A DNA stretch of 64,000 bases, taken from Mesorhizobium comanense. GTDB taxonomy: Bacteria; Pseudomonadota; Alphaproteobacteria; Rhizobiales; Rhizobiaceae. A program made the translations under genes and the position numbers. The stretch spans positions 62,001 to 126,000 of the forward strand of contig NZ_SCNN01000012.1 of assembly GCF_005503535.1 (NCBI RefSeq). The letters are read 5' to 3'. Below the pieces are notes generated by a model. That model worked only from the letters and a program-made list of their open reading frames with translations. It ran no database searches and was not told where the DNA came from. This document shows positions 15,057 to 23,688 of the stretch, in pieces (the first letter of the stretch is position 1; the number at the start of each line of letters is the position of its first letter).

Positions 15057-17336
15057 TCAAGCGGCGACCTGGCCCTCGACGGCATTGACCAGCGCGTCGG
15101 GGTCGAGCGGCTTGGTTACGAAGCCGCTGGCACCATGGGCAAGCACCGCATGGCGGGTCTTTTCCTGGCTGTCCGCCGACAGCACCATGATCGGCACGGG
15201 CGGCACGGAGGTTTCCTCCTCATGCCGGCGGATCGCGGCGATCGCGTCCAGTCCGTCCATCACAGGCATATGGAGGTCCATCAGCACCACGTCGTAGCGG
15301 CTCTTATGGCCGGCGCTGGTGACGGCCTCGACAGCCGCCTTGCCGTTGCCGACCACCTTGACGCGATGCCCCGCCTTCAACAGCGTGGCGCGGGCCAGCA
15401 TGGCATTGATGTCGTTGTCCTCGGCGATCAGCACGGACAGCCCCTGCTGACGGTTGTTGGCAACGCGGTGGGATGGTGCGCGGCGTTTTTCCGGCAGCGG
15501 CTGGGCAGGCGCCTGTGGCTGGCTGCTCAAAAGGACACGCAAAAGTGTTCCGCCGCGCACGGGCCGGGCAAGGAAGGTCGCATAGCCGCTGGCGCGAAAC
15601 TCGCCAAGCAAGCCGCGATCGGTGGGCGCGATCAGCGTGATGGCCTCGCAATCGGAGAAGCCGTTCTGACGCAGCCGCTTGAGCAGCCGTCCGTCACTTT
15701 CTTCCATGGCAGCGTCGACCAGAAGGACGTCGCAGCCCGCGGACAGGGTCGCCGCCTGCGCCGCGGTGGAGGCGATACCGGCCGTGCCGCCGTTGGCGCG
15801 GATTGTGCGGGCGATGGCGTCGGCCTCGACTGTGTTTCTGGACACAATGACGGCGCGCCTGCTCGCAAGCGCGTTCAGCCGGCCTTGCGGCGATTCGGTC
15901 GCAGCCGTGGCCGGAATCTCGAAAACGAATTCCGAGCCTTGGCCAAGCCGGCTCGAAACCGAGATGGTACCGCCCATGGCGGCGACCAGCCGCCTGGAGA
16001 TGGCAAGCCCCAACCCGGCACCACCATGCGTGCGCGTCGATGTGCCGTCGGCCTGCTCGAACTCCTCGAAGATCCGCTCCATATCCTCGTCGCGCAGGCC
16101 AGGACCGGTGTCGGTGACGGTGAAACAGATGCGGTCGCTTGTCTCTGTGCGCGCGCGCGCGACGCTCACCAGCACGCCGCCGCTGTCGGTGAACTTGATG
16201 GCGTTGCCGATCAGGTTGAGCAGGACCTGCCTGACCCGGCCCGGATCGGCTGATATCATCTGCGGCACGTCGGGCTCGACGTGGCAGCCGAGGCCGATGT
16301 CCTTGGCGAAGGCGCGCGCGGCCATCAGTTCGATAATGTTGTCGGCGATCTCGCGCACCGACATCGGCTGTGGTTCGGGATCGAAGCGCCCGGCCTCGAT
16401 CTTGGAATAATCGAGCAGATCCTCGATCAGCGCGAGCAAGGCGCTCGCCGAGGTCGAGATGGCCCCCACATAGGTCTGCTGTTCCGGCGACAGGCTGGTG
16501 TCGGCGAGCAGCCTGGCCATGCCCATGATGCCGTTCATAGGCGTGCGGATCTCGTGGCTGACGGTGGCGAGGAAGCGCGATTTGGCCTGACTTGCGTATT
16601 CGGCCCGTTCGCGCGCGGTAATGAGGGAGGATTCGGCGCGCTTGCGGGCGGTGATGTCGCGGGCGATGGCGCGGTGCGAAACCGCGCCGCTGTCCTTGTC
16701 GCGCACCGACAGTTCGATCCAAGAGAACCAGCGCGGGCCGCTCGGCGAGCGGATGGCGACATCGGTGGAACTCAGGCACTCATGGTCGGAGAAGGCCGCG
16801 TCGGGGACGATGCCGACCTCGATGCCGAGTTCGGCTAGGCTCTTGCCTGCGAGATCGCGCTGGTCGGTTTCGACGAGATCGGCGAACACCTTGTTGGCGT
16901 AGACGATGTAGCCGTCGCGGTCCCGGTGGATGACGAGGTCGCCAAGCGCATCGATGAGCCCGCGAAAGCGCTCTTCGCTCTCCTGCATTTCCCACATGCG
17001 GTCGGCAAGCGTCTCGATCTCGGCGCGGCTGCGGGCGGTGGTCTCGTCAAGCAGGGCGGAGGTGCGGTGGACATTGCGCCTGGCATTGACGTGGATGCCG
17101 AGGCCGGCAAGCCCGGCCGCCAGCAAAGCGAGGCTGATGAAAGGGGGCGCTCCCGTCAGATGCGCCATGCCGGCAAGCCCGACGACGGCGATGAATGTCA
17201 GCAAAGGCAGGTTTTCGCGCCCGGCCCGCTGCCTGGGAACCAGGGGTGGCGCGACGACGAACCGGCGCGCCGGCGCGTGTACCGCATCGGCGTCGTCGCC
17301 CGTGTCCGCTTCTCGCATGCCGGATTGCGCGCTCAT
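15057..17336 (-). CDS. Hybrid sensor histidine kinase with PAS and two receiver domains
   Basis: This 759-residue membrane-bound sensor has two hydrophobic helices near residues 43-82 and a PAS domain at about 120-235 with S-box ending (RAIARDITARKRAE). The HisKA domain has FLATVSHEIRTPMNGIMGMA (phosphorylated histidine near 262), and an ATPase domain with NLIGNAIKFTDSG and GGAGLGLAISRRLV follows. A first receiver-like domain (490-610) keeps VLLVDAAM but lacks the acidic pair and the conserved lysine, so it looks degenerate. The second receiver (640-757) is intact, with VLIAEDNDIN and DVVLMDLHMPVMDG. No partner regulator is adjacent and the signal is unknown. AAGGA precedes the ATG. Confidence 0.9.
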   Translation of the reverse strand: MSAQSGMREADTGDDADAVHAPARRFVVAPPLVPRQRAGRENLPLLTFIAVVGLAGMAHLTGAPPFISLALLAAGLAGLGIHVNARRNVHRTSALLDETTARSRAEIETLADRMWEMQESEERFRGLIDALGDLVIHRDRDGYIVYANKVFADLVETDQRDLAGKSLAELGIEVGIVPDAAFSDHECLSSTDVAIRSPSGPRWFSWIELSVRDKDSGAVSHRAIARDITARKRAESSLITARERAEYASQAKSRFLATVSHEIRTPMNGIMGMARLLADTSLSPEQQTYVGAISTSASALLALIEDLLDYSKIEAGRFDPEPQPMSVREIADNIIELMAARAFAKDIGLGCHVEPDVPQMISADPGRVRQVLLNLIGNAIKFTDSGGVLVSVARARTETSDRICFTVTDTGPGLRDEDMERIFEEFEQADGTSTRTHGGAGLGLAISRRLVAAMGGTISVSSRLGQGSEFVFEIPATAATESPQGRLNALASRRAVIVSRNTVEADAIARTIRANGGTAGIASTAAQAATLSAGCDVLLVDAAMEESDGRLLKRLRQNGFSDCEAITLIAPTDRGLLGEFRASGYATFLARPVRGGTLLRVLLSSQPQAPAQPLPEKRRAPSHRVANNRQQGLSVLIAEDNDINAMLARATLLKAGHRVKVVGNGKAAVEAVTSAGHKSRYDVVLMDLHMPVMDGLDAIAAIRRHEEETSVPPVPIMVLSADSQEKTRHAVLAHGASGFVTKPLDPDALVNAVEGQVAA

Positions 17337-17475
17337 GCGAAATCCTTGGCAGAGGAAGATTAGGGAAGCCTGCGGGGGATCATTCGAATTTTAGCGGATG
17401 ATGTTTTTTGCCCCGGCAGCGGAGGATTTGCGACAGGAGGCGGCTTTCCAGCCGCTGCCCGCGATCGAAAGCCGG

Positions 17476-18465
17476 TTACATATCGACCACGACGCGGCCG
17501 CGAATCTTGCCGTCGACAATGTCGCGCGCGGCGTCGACGATACCGTCGAAGCCGATGGTGGTGGACAGGCTGGCGAGCTTGTGAACATCGAGATCGGAGC
17601 CAATGCGCCGCCAGGCTTCCAGGCGGACAGGCTTGGGCGCCATCACCGAATCGATACCGAGCAGGGAAACGCCGCGCAGGATGAAGGGCGCCACGCTCGA
17701 CGGCAGGTCCATGCCGCCCGCCAGGCCGCAGGCGGCGACCGCCCCACCGTAGGAGGTCATCGACAGCACGTTGGCCAGCGTGTGGCTGCCGACCGAATCG
17801 ATGCCTCCGGCCCAGCGCTCCTTGGCGAGCGGCTTGGCCGGCTGGTTGAGCTCCTCGCGCGATATCACTTCGGCGGCGCCGAGGTTGATCAGGTACGGAC
17901 TTTCGGCATTGCGGCCGGTCGAGGCAACGACATGATAGCCGAGGCTGGACAGGATGGAGACGGCGACCGAACCGACACCGCCGGCTGCACCGGTCACCAC
18001 CACCGGTCCGCGATCGGGCAGGATGCCGTGGCGCTCCAGGGCCATGACGCAGAGCATCGCGGTGTAGCCGGCGGTGCCGACCGCCATCGCGTCATGCGCG
18101 CTCATGCCTTCCGGCAGCGGCACCAGCCAGTCGCCATTGACGCGGGCGCGCGCGGCATAGGCGCCGAAATGCGTTTCGCCCACGCCCCAGCCGTTCAGGA
18201 TCACCTTGTCGCCCTTGCGCCAGCCGGCATGCGAAGACGAGACGACGGTGCCGGCCAAATCGATGCCTGGCACCAGCGGCCAGCGGCGGATCACCGGCGC
18301 CTTGCCTGTTATGGCCAGCCCATCCTTGTAGTTGACGGTCGTTGCTTCAACCGCGACGGTGACGTCGCCCTCCATCAGGTCGGCATCGGTCAGCTCGGTT
18401 ACGGCGACCGACTGCCTTTTCTCGGCATCGCGCGAAACGAGAATGGCTTTGAAGGTGTCCGACAT
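17476..18465 (-). CDS. acuI: MDR-family quinone oxidoreductase, acrylyl-CoA reductase-like
   Basis: This 329-residue medium-chain dehydrogenase/reductase begins MSDTFKAILVSRDAEKRQSV and has the zinc-free YhdH/AcuI features: TTVNYKDGLAITGK, PLVPGIDLAGTVV and the NADPH-binding VVVTGAAGGVGSVAVSILSS. AcuI reduces acryloyl-CoA to propionyl-CoA with NADPH and detoxifies acrylate. Sequence similarity favours AcuI, but substrate is not proven. GGAGAAAAAG before the ATG at 18465 supports the start. It follows lspA on the same strand with a 56-base gap. Confidence 0.85.
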   Translation of the reverse strand: MSDTFKAILVSRDAEKRQSVAVTELTDADLMEGDVTVAVEATTVNYKDGLAITGKAPVIRRWPLVPGIDLAGTVVSSSHAGWRKGDKVILNGWGVGETHFGAYAARARVNGDWLVPLPEGMSAHDAMAVGTAGYTAMLCVMALERHGILPDRGPVVVTGAAGGVGSVAVSILSSLGYHVVASTGRNAESPYLINLGAAEVISREELNQPAKPLAKERWAGGIDSVGSHTLANVLSMTSYGGAVAACGLAGGMDLPSSVAPFILRGVSLLGIDSVMAPKPVRLEAWRRIGSDLDVHKLASLSTTIGFDGIVDAARDIVDGKIRGRVVVDM

Positions 18466-18521
18466 CTTTTTCTCCGCGAAATTGCCTGGCGGGTGAACTG
18501 TGCGGCGCGTGGCGCCCGGGG

Positions 18522-19019
18522 TCAATCTTTGGAAGGTTCGGCGTTCGAGGCCTTGGCCTCGCGCCGCCAGCCGATGAGCTCGTCGAAAACGACCAACGCC
18601 GCGCCGACGGAGATGAAGGCGTCGGCGAGGTTGAAGACCGCGAAGGACCAGACCGGCGTGTGGAACAGGATGTAGTCGATGACATGGCCGTAGACGGCGC
18701 GATCGATGAGATTGCCCAGCGCGCCGCCGATGATCAGGGCAAAGCCGGTACGGGCGACGATGTGGCCCACCGGCGTGCGCGTGGCGAGATAGAGAACGAA
18801 GGCCACGACCACCACGGCCACGAGCACCAGGCCGGTGTCGCCGAAGGAGGAAAACATCGAGAAGGCGATGCCGGTGTTGTAGGTGCGAAACAACGCCAGG
18901 AACGGCACCAGGTCGAGCTTTTCCTGAAAAGGCAGCATGGTCTCGACCAGGTGTTTTATCCATTGGTCGAGCGCGATGGCCAACAGGACGAGCAGGGCGT
19001 AGGGAGACCACGATTTCAA
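18522..19019 (-). CDS. lspA: Lipoprotein signal peptidase (signal peptidase II)
   Basis: This 165-residue inner-membrane aspartyl protease cleaves the signal peptide of prolipoproteins before the lipidated cysteine. It has four transmembrane segments and the conserved LDQWIK, NTGIAFSMF, GGALGNLIDRAVYGHVIDYI and FAVFNLADAFISVG blocks. The catalytic aspartates are in NLIDR and NLADAF. The start appears to be a TTG at 19019, 13 bases after the stop of the upstream methyltransferase gene, so the two are probably co-transcribed. Confidence 0.92.
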   Translation of the reverse strand: MKSWSPYALLVLLAIALDQWIKHLVETMLPFQEKLDLVPFLALFRTYNTGIAFSMFSSFGDTGLVLVAVVVVAFVLYLATRTPVGHIVARTGFALIIGGALGNLIDRAVYGHVIDYILFHTPVWSFAVFNLADAFISVGAALVVFDELIGWRREAKASNAEPSKD

Positions 19020-19032
19020 GGTTGGACAGCCC

Positions 19033-19890
19033 TCATTTCGAGTCCGTGACGGGGTCGAGCTTCAGCGCGCCGCGCCGGATCTCGAACAGCATGATGCCGG
19101 TGGCAACCGCAAGATTGAGCGAATCGGCACGACCGGCCTGTGGAATCCTGAGCAGTCTGTCGCAACTCGCCGCGAGGGTTTCGGGCAGACCCTGCTGTTC
19201 GTTGCCCATCATCAGCAGCACCGGCCCGCGTGAAAAATCGACCGAGCGATAATCGACGGCGCCCTTCAGATGCGTGCCAGCGACAAGGCCTGAAAAACCG
19301 CCGCGCCAGGCAAGGAAAGCCTCGGTCGTCGCCTTGGCCACCGGCACTGCGAAGATGGAGCCCATGGTGGCGCGCACCGTTTCCACCGAAAAGGGATCGG
19401 TGGTGTCGCCGACCAGGATGACGCCCTTGGCGCCGACGGCATCGACGGTGCGGATGACGGTGCCGAGATTGCCGGGGTCGCGCACCCGGTCGAGCGCCAC
19501 CCAGACATCGCCATTGTCGGCGCGGATGTCCTTCAGCGGCAGGAATTTCTGCGAAAACACGCCGACCACCATCTGCGGATTGTCGCGGCGGGTGATGGCG
19601 ACAAGCACTTTTTCCGAGACTTCGAGCACGGTGCCGCCAGCGGCGACCGTGCGTGCCGCTGCCTTTTCCACCGCCGCGTTGCCGCGTCCGGCCTTGGCGA
19701 ACACAAGCGTCCTGATCTGCCAGCCGAGATCGAGCGCGTCGATGACCAGTTTCAGCCCTTCGGCCATGAAGGCGTTCTGCTGGTCGCGGAATTTCTTCAG
19801 GGCCAGCGCCTTGATGTCCTTGACCAGCGGATTGGCGAGGCTGGTGACTTCCTTCACCTGGCCCGGTGCCCCGGCATGCCGTTCGTTCAT
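19033..19890 (-). CDS. TrmH/SpoU-family RNA 2'-O-methyltransferase
   Basis: This 285-residue enzyme has an N-terminal substrate-binding part with SLANPLVKDIKALALKKFRD and AFMAEG, as in TsnR/RlmB-like proteins. Its C-terminal knotted SPOUT domain contains the three motifs: DPGNLGTVIRTVDAVGAKGV, LLMMGNEQQGLPETL and IPQAGRADSLNLAVATGIML. It would methylate a ribose in rRNA or tRNA, with the exact target unknown. Its ATG comes one base after the stop of the preceding methyltransferase gene, indicating an operon of two RNA-modification genes followed by lspA. Confidence 0.88.
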   Translation of the reverse strand: MNERHAGAPGQVKEVTSLANPLVKDIKALALKKFRDQQNAFMAEGLKLVIDALDLGWQIRTLVFAKAGRGNAAVEKAAARTVAAGGTVLEVSEKVLVAITRRDNPQMVVGVFSQKFLPLKDIRADNGDVWVALDRVRDPGNLGTVIRTVDAVGAKGVILVGDTTDPFSVETVRATMGSIFAVPVAKATTEAFLAWRGGFSGLVAGTHLKGAVDYRSVDFSRGPVLLMMGNEQQGLPETLAASCDRLLRIPQAGRADSLNLAVATGIMLFEIRRGALKLDPVTDSK

Positions 19891-19891
19891 T

Positions 19892-20977
19892 TCAGGCCAC
19901 CCAGCGCGAAAACAATGAAGTCGACAGTGCCCGGCCGGCGGACTTTTCGCGGATGATCAGCTCGCCCGATTCGACCCTGCCGCCCATGCCGGCAAAGGTG
20001 TCGCGCATCAAGGCGTGGATGGCGAAGAAGGAGGCGCGAATCGAATAGGCGGTCAGCACCACTGCAAGTGGCTTCGGCGTCAGGATCGAACGGCAGAGAT
20101 CGGTCAGGGCAGGGAGGTCTTCGAACAATTGCCAGACCTCGCCCTTGGGGCCGCGGCCATAGGCCGGGGGATCGAAGAGCACGATGTCGTAGCGGCTGCC
20201 GCGGCGTTCCTCGCGCTCGGCGAATTTCACCGCGTCCTCGACGATCCAGCGGATCGGCTTGGAGCCAAGTCCGGCCATTTCCTGGTTTTCGCGCGCCCAG
20301 CCGATCGCCTTCTTGGAAGCATCGACATGGGTGACCTCGGCACCGGCGCGGGCAGCCACCAGGGACGCGAGTCCGGTATAACCGAACAGGTTGAGCACCT
20401 TGACCGGTCGCTTGGCGGCCTCGATCAGGCCGGCCATATGGTCCCAGTGCGAAGCCTGTTCGGGAAAGACGCCGACATGGCGAAACGAGGTGAAGCGGCC
20501 GAGATAATCGATGCCGTCATGCTTCATCGGCCAGGTCTCGCCGAGCGGCGTCCTTGGAAAACGCCAGCGGCCGATGCCTTCCTCGTCGGTGTCGCCGGTG
20601 AAGATGGCGTCGGCACGCTCCCAGTCTTTCGCGGGGAGCGCCTTCTGCCAGATCGCCTGACCTTCAGGGCGCACGATGCGGTAGGGACCGTATTGTTCGA
20701 GTTTTTCGCCCGCACCGCTGTCGAGCAGCGCGTAATCGGCGTTCGGTGACACTTCGAGAATCAGCGGCAGCCGTTCGGCAGGCAAGGGGCCGTCGCGGCG
20801 GGCAAGGATGCGCGGCGCGGTTTTCGGTTCGGTGCGATCGTCGGTTCTGATCTCATGCCGCTCGCGCGGCTTGGCATCCGGTCGTGCGGCGCCACGCGGC
20901 TCGTGCGGACGCGGCTCTCCGGTTCCGCCTTTCGCGGGCGGGCGGTTGTCGCGGCGTTTGTCGCGAAAAGACTTCAA
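19892..20977 (-). CDS. Class I SAM-dependent (r)RNA methyltransferase, RlmI/COG1092-like
   Basis: This 361-residue protein has a basic, low-complexity N-terminus (about 60 residues rich in R, P and E), a small beta domain, and a Rossmann methyltransferase domain with VKVLNLFGYTGLASLVAARA (motif I), VTHVDASKKAIGWARENQ and the catalytic-type DIVLFDPPAYGRGPKG. The DPPAYGRG motif and overall form fit the RlmI-like rRNA methyltransferases, but the modified base is not known. A TTG at 20977 appears to be the start, with GGAG ten bases before it. It is the first gene of a three-gene minus-strand run ending in lspA. Confidence 0.83.
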   Translation of the reverse strand: MKSFRDKRRDNRPPAKGGTGEPRPHEPRGAARPDAKPRERHEIRTDDRTEPKTAPRILARRDGPLPAERLPLILEVSPNADYALLDSGAGEKLEQYGPYRIVRPEGQAIWQKALPAKDWERADAIFTGDTDEEGIGRWRFPRTPLGETWPMKHDGIDYLGRFTSFRHVGVFPEQASHWDHMAGLIEAAKRPVKVLNLFGYTGLASLVAARAGAEVTHVDASKKAIGWARENQEMAGLGSKPIRWIVEDAVKFAEREERRGSRYDIVLFDPPAYGRGPKGEVWQLFEDLPALTDLCRSILTPKPLAVVLTAYSIRASFFAIHALMRDTFAGMGGRVESGELIIREKSAGRALSTSLFSRWVA

Positions 20978-21096
20978 GCAGGAGCATCTCCGAGCGGCGT
21001 GCCGCTTTTGGCATAGGGCAACCGGCTACGCAACCAAGTCCGCCGTCGCAGCCGCCAGCGTTCATGACGGCAAGCAATGGACCAATTTCAAAGAAA

Positions 21097-21112
21097 CAGG
21101 CAAATCTGCCTG
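21097..21112. promoter_or_regulatory. Inverted repeat abutting the WYL regulator start
   Basis: CAGGCA (21097-21102) and TGCCTG (21107-21112) form perfect 6-bp arms around AATC and end directly at the ATG of the regulator gene. The right half resembles the repeat before the downstream VOC gene (AATCTG-N-C-N-G), so this may be an autoregulatory operator. Confidence 0.4.
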
Positions 21113-21802
21113 ATGTCCCGCTCCGAACGCCTGCTCGATCTCATCCAGTGCTTGCGCCGCCACCGCCGGCCGGTGAGCGGGCGGATGCTGGCCGATGAGC
21201 TCGGCATTTCGATCCGCACACTCTATCGCGACATCGCCACGTTGCAGGGGCAGGGGGCGCCGATCGAGGGCGAGGCGGGGCTGGGCTATGTGCTCAAGCC
21301 CGGCTTCATGCTGCCGCCGCTGATGTTCTCCGACGAGGAGATCGAGGCCATCGTGCTCGGCTCGCGCTGGGTCGCCAAGCAGCCGGACCGGCGCCTCTCC
21401 GCCGCCGCCGGCAACGCGCTGGCCAAGATCGCCGCCGTTCTGCCACAGGATTTGCGTGAGGATCTCGATGCCTCGACGCTGCTGGTCGGGCCCGCCATGA
21501 CGGCCATCGAAGGCATAGACCTCGGCGTCGTGCGGCAGGCCATCCGCAACGAACGAAAACTCGGCTTTCTCTACCGCGACGCCGGCGGTGCTGCTTCGCA
21601 ACGCGTCGTCTGGCCGTTCGCGCTCGGCTTCTTCGACAAGGTGCGGGTGGTGGTGGCATGGTGCGAGACGCGCCAGGATTTCCGGCATTTTCGCGCTGAC
21701 CGCATCGCCGAACTGAAGACACTTGATGCGCGCTACCCGCGCCGCCGCCTTGCGCTGCTCAAGGAATGGCGGGCGACTCTCGACAAGCCGCGCGGGTCAT
21801 GA
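21113..21802 (+). CDS. YafY-family transcriptional regulator with HTH_11 and WYL domains
   Basis: This 229-residue protein starts MSRSERLLDLIQCLRRHRRP and has an N-terminal winged helix-turn-helix of the DeoR/HTH_11 type (GRMLADELGISIRTLYRDIA) and a WYL sensor domain from about residue 130 (IRNERKLGFLYRDAGGAASQ, then RVVWPFALGFF). WYL domains sense nucleotides or other small ligands. It is followed by a VOC-family and an EVE-domain gene in the same direction. This regulator-plus-glyoxalase pairing is common, and a shared inverted-repeat motif suggests it controls both itself and the VOC gene. Confidence 0.87.
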   Translation: MSRSERLLDLIQCLRRHRRPVSGRMLADELGISIRTLYRDIATLQGQGAPIEGEAGLGYVLKPGFMLPPLMFSDEEIEAIVLGSRWVAKQPDRRLSAAAGNALAKIAAVLPQDLREDLDASTLLVGPAMTAIEGIDLGVVRQAIRNERKLGFLYRDAGGAASQRVVWPFALGFFDKVRVVVAWCETRQDFRHFRADRIAELKTLDARYPRRRLALLKEWRATLDKPRGS

Positions 21803-21808
21803 GCGCTA

Positions 21809-21825
21809 CTGCCAGAATCTGACAG
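21809..21825. promoter_or_regulatory. Operator-like inverted repeat upstream of the VOC gene
   Basis: CTGCCAGAATCTGACAG is a 17-base inverted repeat with a single mismatched pair (CTG-C/T-CAGA either side). It sits directly after the WYL regulator gene and 53 bases before the VOC start. The half-site resembles that at the regulator's own start. Confidence 0.45.
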
Positions 21826-21877
21826 TATCCTACTCTAGGTTCAGCAGATCGAAACGCTGACCCCCCGGAGAGTACAC

Positions 21878-22258
21878 ATGACCACCCCGAATTTCGTCAT
21901 CCTCTATGTCGACAAGCCGCTTGAGAGCGGCGCCTTCTACAGCGCATTGCTCGGTCGCGAGCCGGTCGAGAGCGCGCCGACCTTCGTGCTGTTCGTGCTC
22001 GACAATGGCTTCAAGCTCGGCCTCTGGTCGCGGCATACGGTTCAGCCGGCGGCGGAAGCTGCAGGTGGCGGAGCCGAGATTGTGTTCGCGCTGGAGACGC
22101 CCGAGGCGGTCGACGCCACCCATGCCGACTGGGCCGGGCGCGGGTTGAAGATCCTGCAGACGCCGACCGACCTGGATTTCGGCCGCACCTTCGTGGCGCT
22201 CGATCCCGACAATCATCGCCTGCGTGTCTACTGGCTGTCCGATGGGGAACAGAAATGA
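21878..22258 (+). CDS. VOC (glyoxalase/bleomycin-resistance) family protein
   Basis: This 126-residue protein has the vicinal-oxygen-chelate fold: MTTPNFVILYVDKPLESGAF at the start and FGRTFVALDPDNHRLRVYWL at the end, with paired beta-alpha-beta halves. Members are metal-dependent lyases or dioxygenases, or antibiotic-binding proteins; this one is of the PhnB/phenazine-resistance-like size, and its ligand is unknown. It follows a WYL regulator, and its stop overlaps the EVE gene start by four bases (ATGA). Confidence 0.82.
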   Translation: MTTPNFVILYVDKPLESGAFYSALLGREPVESAPTFVLFVLDNGFKLGLWSRHTVQPAAEAAGGGAEIVFALETPEAVDATHADWAGRGLKILQTPTDLDFGRTFVALDPDNHRLRVYWLSDGEQK

Positions 22259-22707
22259 GCGCGTACTGGATCGCGGTTGCGTCGGCCGAACATGTCCGGC
22301 GCGGCCGCAAGGACGGCTTCATGCAGGTCAATCATGGCAAGGCGGCGCCGCTGCGCCGCATCAGGCCTGGCGACGGCATCGTCTATTATTCGCCGACGAC
22401 GATTTTGGGCCAAAAGGACGGCCTGCAGGCCTTCACGGCGATCGGCATCGTGCGGGAGGGAGAACCCTATCAGGGCGAAATGGGCGGCGGATTCACGCCG
22501 TTCCGCCGGGATGTCGACTGGGCGGCGTCCGGGGAAGCGCCGATCAAGCCGTTGCTGGACCGGCTAGAGTTCACCGCTGGCAACGCGAACTGGGGATATC
22601 AGCTCCGCTTTGGCCTGTTCCCGGTCAGCGCTGCCGATTTCGCGCTTATCGCCGAAGCGATGGGCGCCGGGATTGCAATCGCGAATCAGGCTCTCAATCC
22701 CTCGTAG
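22255..22707 (+). CDS. EVE domain-containing protein
   Basis: This 150-residue protein begins MSAYWIAVASAEHVRRGRKD and contains the EVE (PUA-like) fold: FMQVNHGKAAPLRRIRPGDG and IVYYSPTT, then AFTAIGIVREGEPYQGEMG. EVE domains are thought to read modified nucleic-acid bases, and some occur in defence and toxin systems. This one lies in an ordinary VOC/WYL cassette. Its start overlaps the VOC stop, and its last 22 bases overlap the convergent ornithine-cyclodeaminase homologue. Confidence 0.87.
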   Translation: MSAYWIAVASAEHVRRGRKDGFMQVNHGKAAPLRRIRPGDGIVYYSPTTILGQKDGLQAFTAIGIVREGEPYQGEMGGGFTPFRRDVDWAASGEAPIKPLLDRLEFTAGNANWGYQLRFGLFPVSAADFALIAEAMGAGIAIANQALNPS

Positions 22708-23651
22708 ACCGCGATGCCGGCGGCCAGGTCCTCAAGGGCCGCGCCGACGGATTTGAACAGCGTGATCTCATCCTCGCTCGCGCGGCCCTGCTTCTGGCCG
22801 CGCGCCAGTTCATGCAGGTCGGCGACGATGGCCTCTGGCTTGAGCACGCCGGAAGCGAGCGGGATGACGATGTCGCCGGCTTCCTTGGTGGCGCCGGCAC
22901 GGGTGTCGACATAGACCCGCGCGCGCCGTATCGCGTCATCGTCGCTTTCGCGCATTGTCGGGGTGAAACCGCCGACCATATCGACATGAGCGCCCGGCTT
23001 CAGGCGCGCGCCCTTGATCAGCGGATCGGTTGCTATCGTCGCCGATGAGACAATGTCGGCCTGGCTCAACTCCGCATCGAGATCGCCAGCCGCTTGCGCC
23101 GCGAAGCCCTCGCCGCGAAGCTCCGCCGCGACCTTTTCGGCATTGGCCGGGGTGCGGTTCCAGATGCGGATGGTCGTGATGGGCCTTACCGCCGAATGGG
23201 CCTTGGCCAGAAACGGCGACAGCGCGCCGGCGCCGATCACCAGCAGTCGCGAAGCGTCCTGCCGCGCCAGATAGGACGCGGCCAGCGCCGAGGCGCAGGC
23301 CGTGCGCCACTGCGTCAGCCGCTGCCCGTCGATCAGGGCTTCGGGTTCGCCGGTGGCACCGTTGAGCAGGAGATAGAGGCCCATCACTGCGGGCTTGCCG
23401 ATGGCATTGTTGTCGGGCGAGACGGTCACGATCTTGACGCCGATATGGCCGCCGGCGGACGTGCCGGCGGCGTTGAAGTCGGTCCATGCCGGCATCAGCA
23501 GCAAGGTCGAGGCCGCTCCGTCGGGCCGCTCGACCGGATGATGATGCCGCACCGGCTGCACCGCTCCCTCGCGGAAGGCCGTGCGCAACGTCTCGACCAG
23601 CCCGGAAAAAGTCAGCGCGCGGTCGACCTCGGCGGCCGAAATGGTCAGCAT
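22686..23651 (-). CDS. Ornithine cyclodeaminase / mu-crystallin family protein
   Basis: This 321-residue NAD(P)-binding protein has the family's N-terminal dimerisation part and a Rossmann domain with LLVIGAGALSPFLAKAHSAV. ITTIRIWNRTPANAEKVAAE and DIVSSATIATDPLIKG are typical. Members convert L-ornithine to proline, or reduce cyclic imino acids such as pyrroline-2-carboxylate, and the residues seen do not settle which. The ATG at 23651 follows GGAGCTTTTC. It lies downstream of the LapA-domain gene on the same strand. Confidence 0.85.
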   Translation of the reverse strand: MLTISAAEVDRALTFSGLVETLRTAFREGAVQPVRHHHPVERPDGAASTLLLMPAWTDFNAAGTSAGGHIGVKIVTVSPDNNAIGKPAVMGLYLLLNGATGEPEALIDGQRLTQWRTACASALAASYLARQDASRLLVIGAGALSPFLAKAHSAVRPITTIRIWNRTPANAEKVAAELRGEGFAAQAAGDLDAELSQADIVSSATIATDPLIKGARLKPGAHVDMVGGFTPTMRESDDDAIRRARVYVDTRAGATKEAGDIVIPLASGVLKPEAIVADLHELARGQKQGRASEDEITLFKSVGAALEDLAAGIAVYEGLRA

Positions 23652-23688
23652 GAAAAGCTCCGTGGAACGAAAGGCGCCGGGCGGCGGC

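Noticed and set aside
17398..18675. 425-codon plus-strand frame opposite the AcuI-like gene
   Set aside because: It is antisense to a gene with clear MDR motifs and shows no domain.
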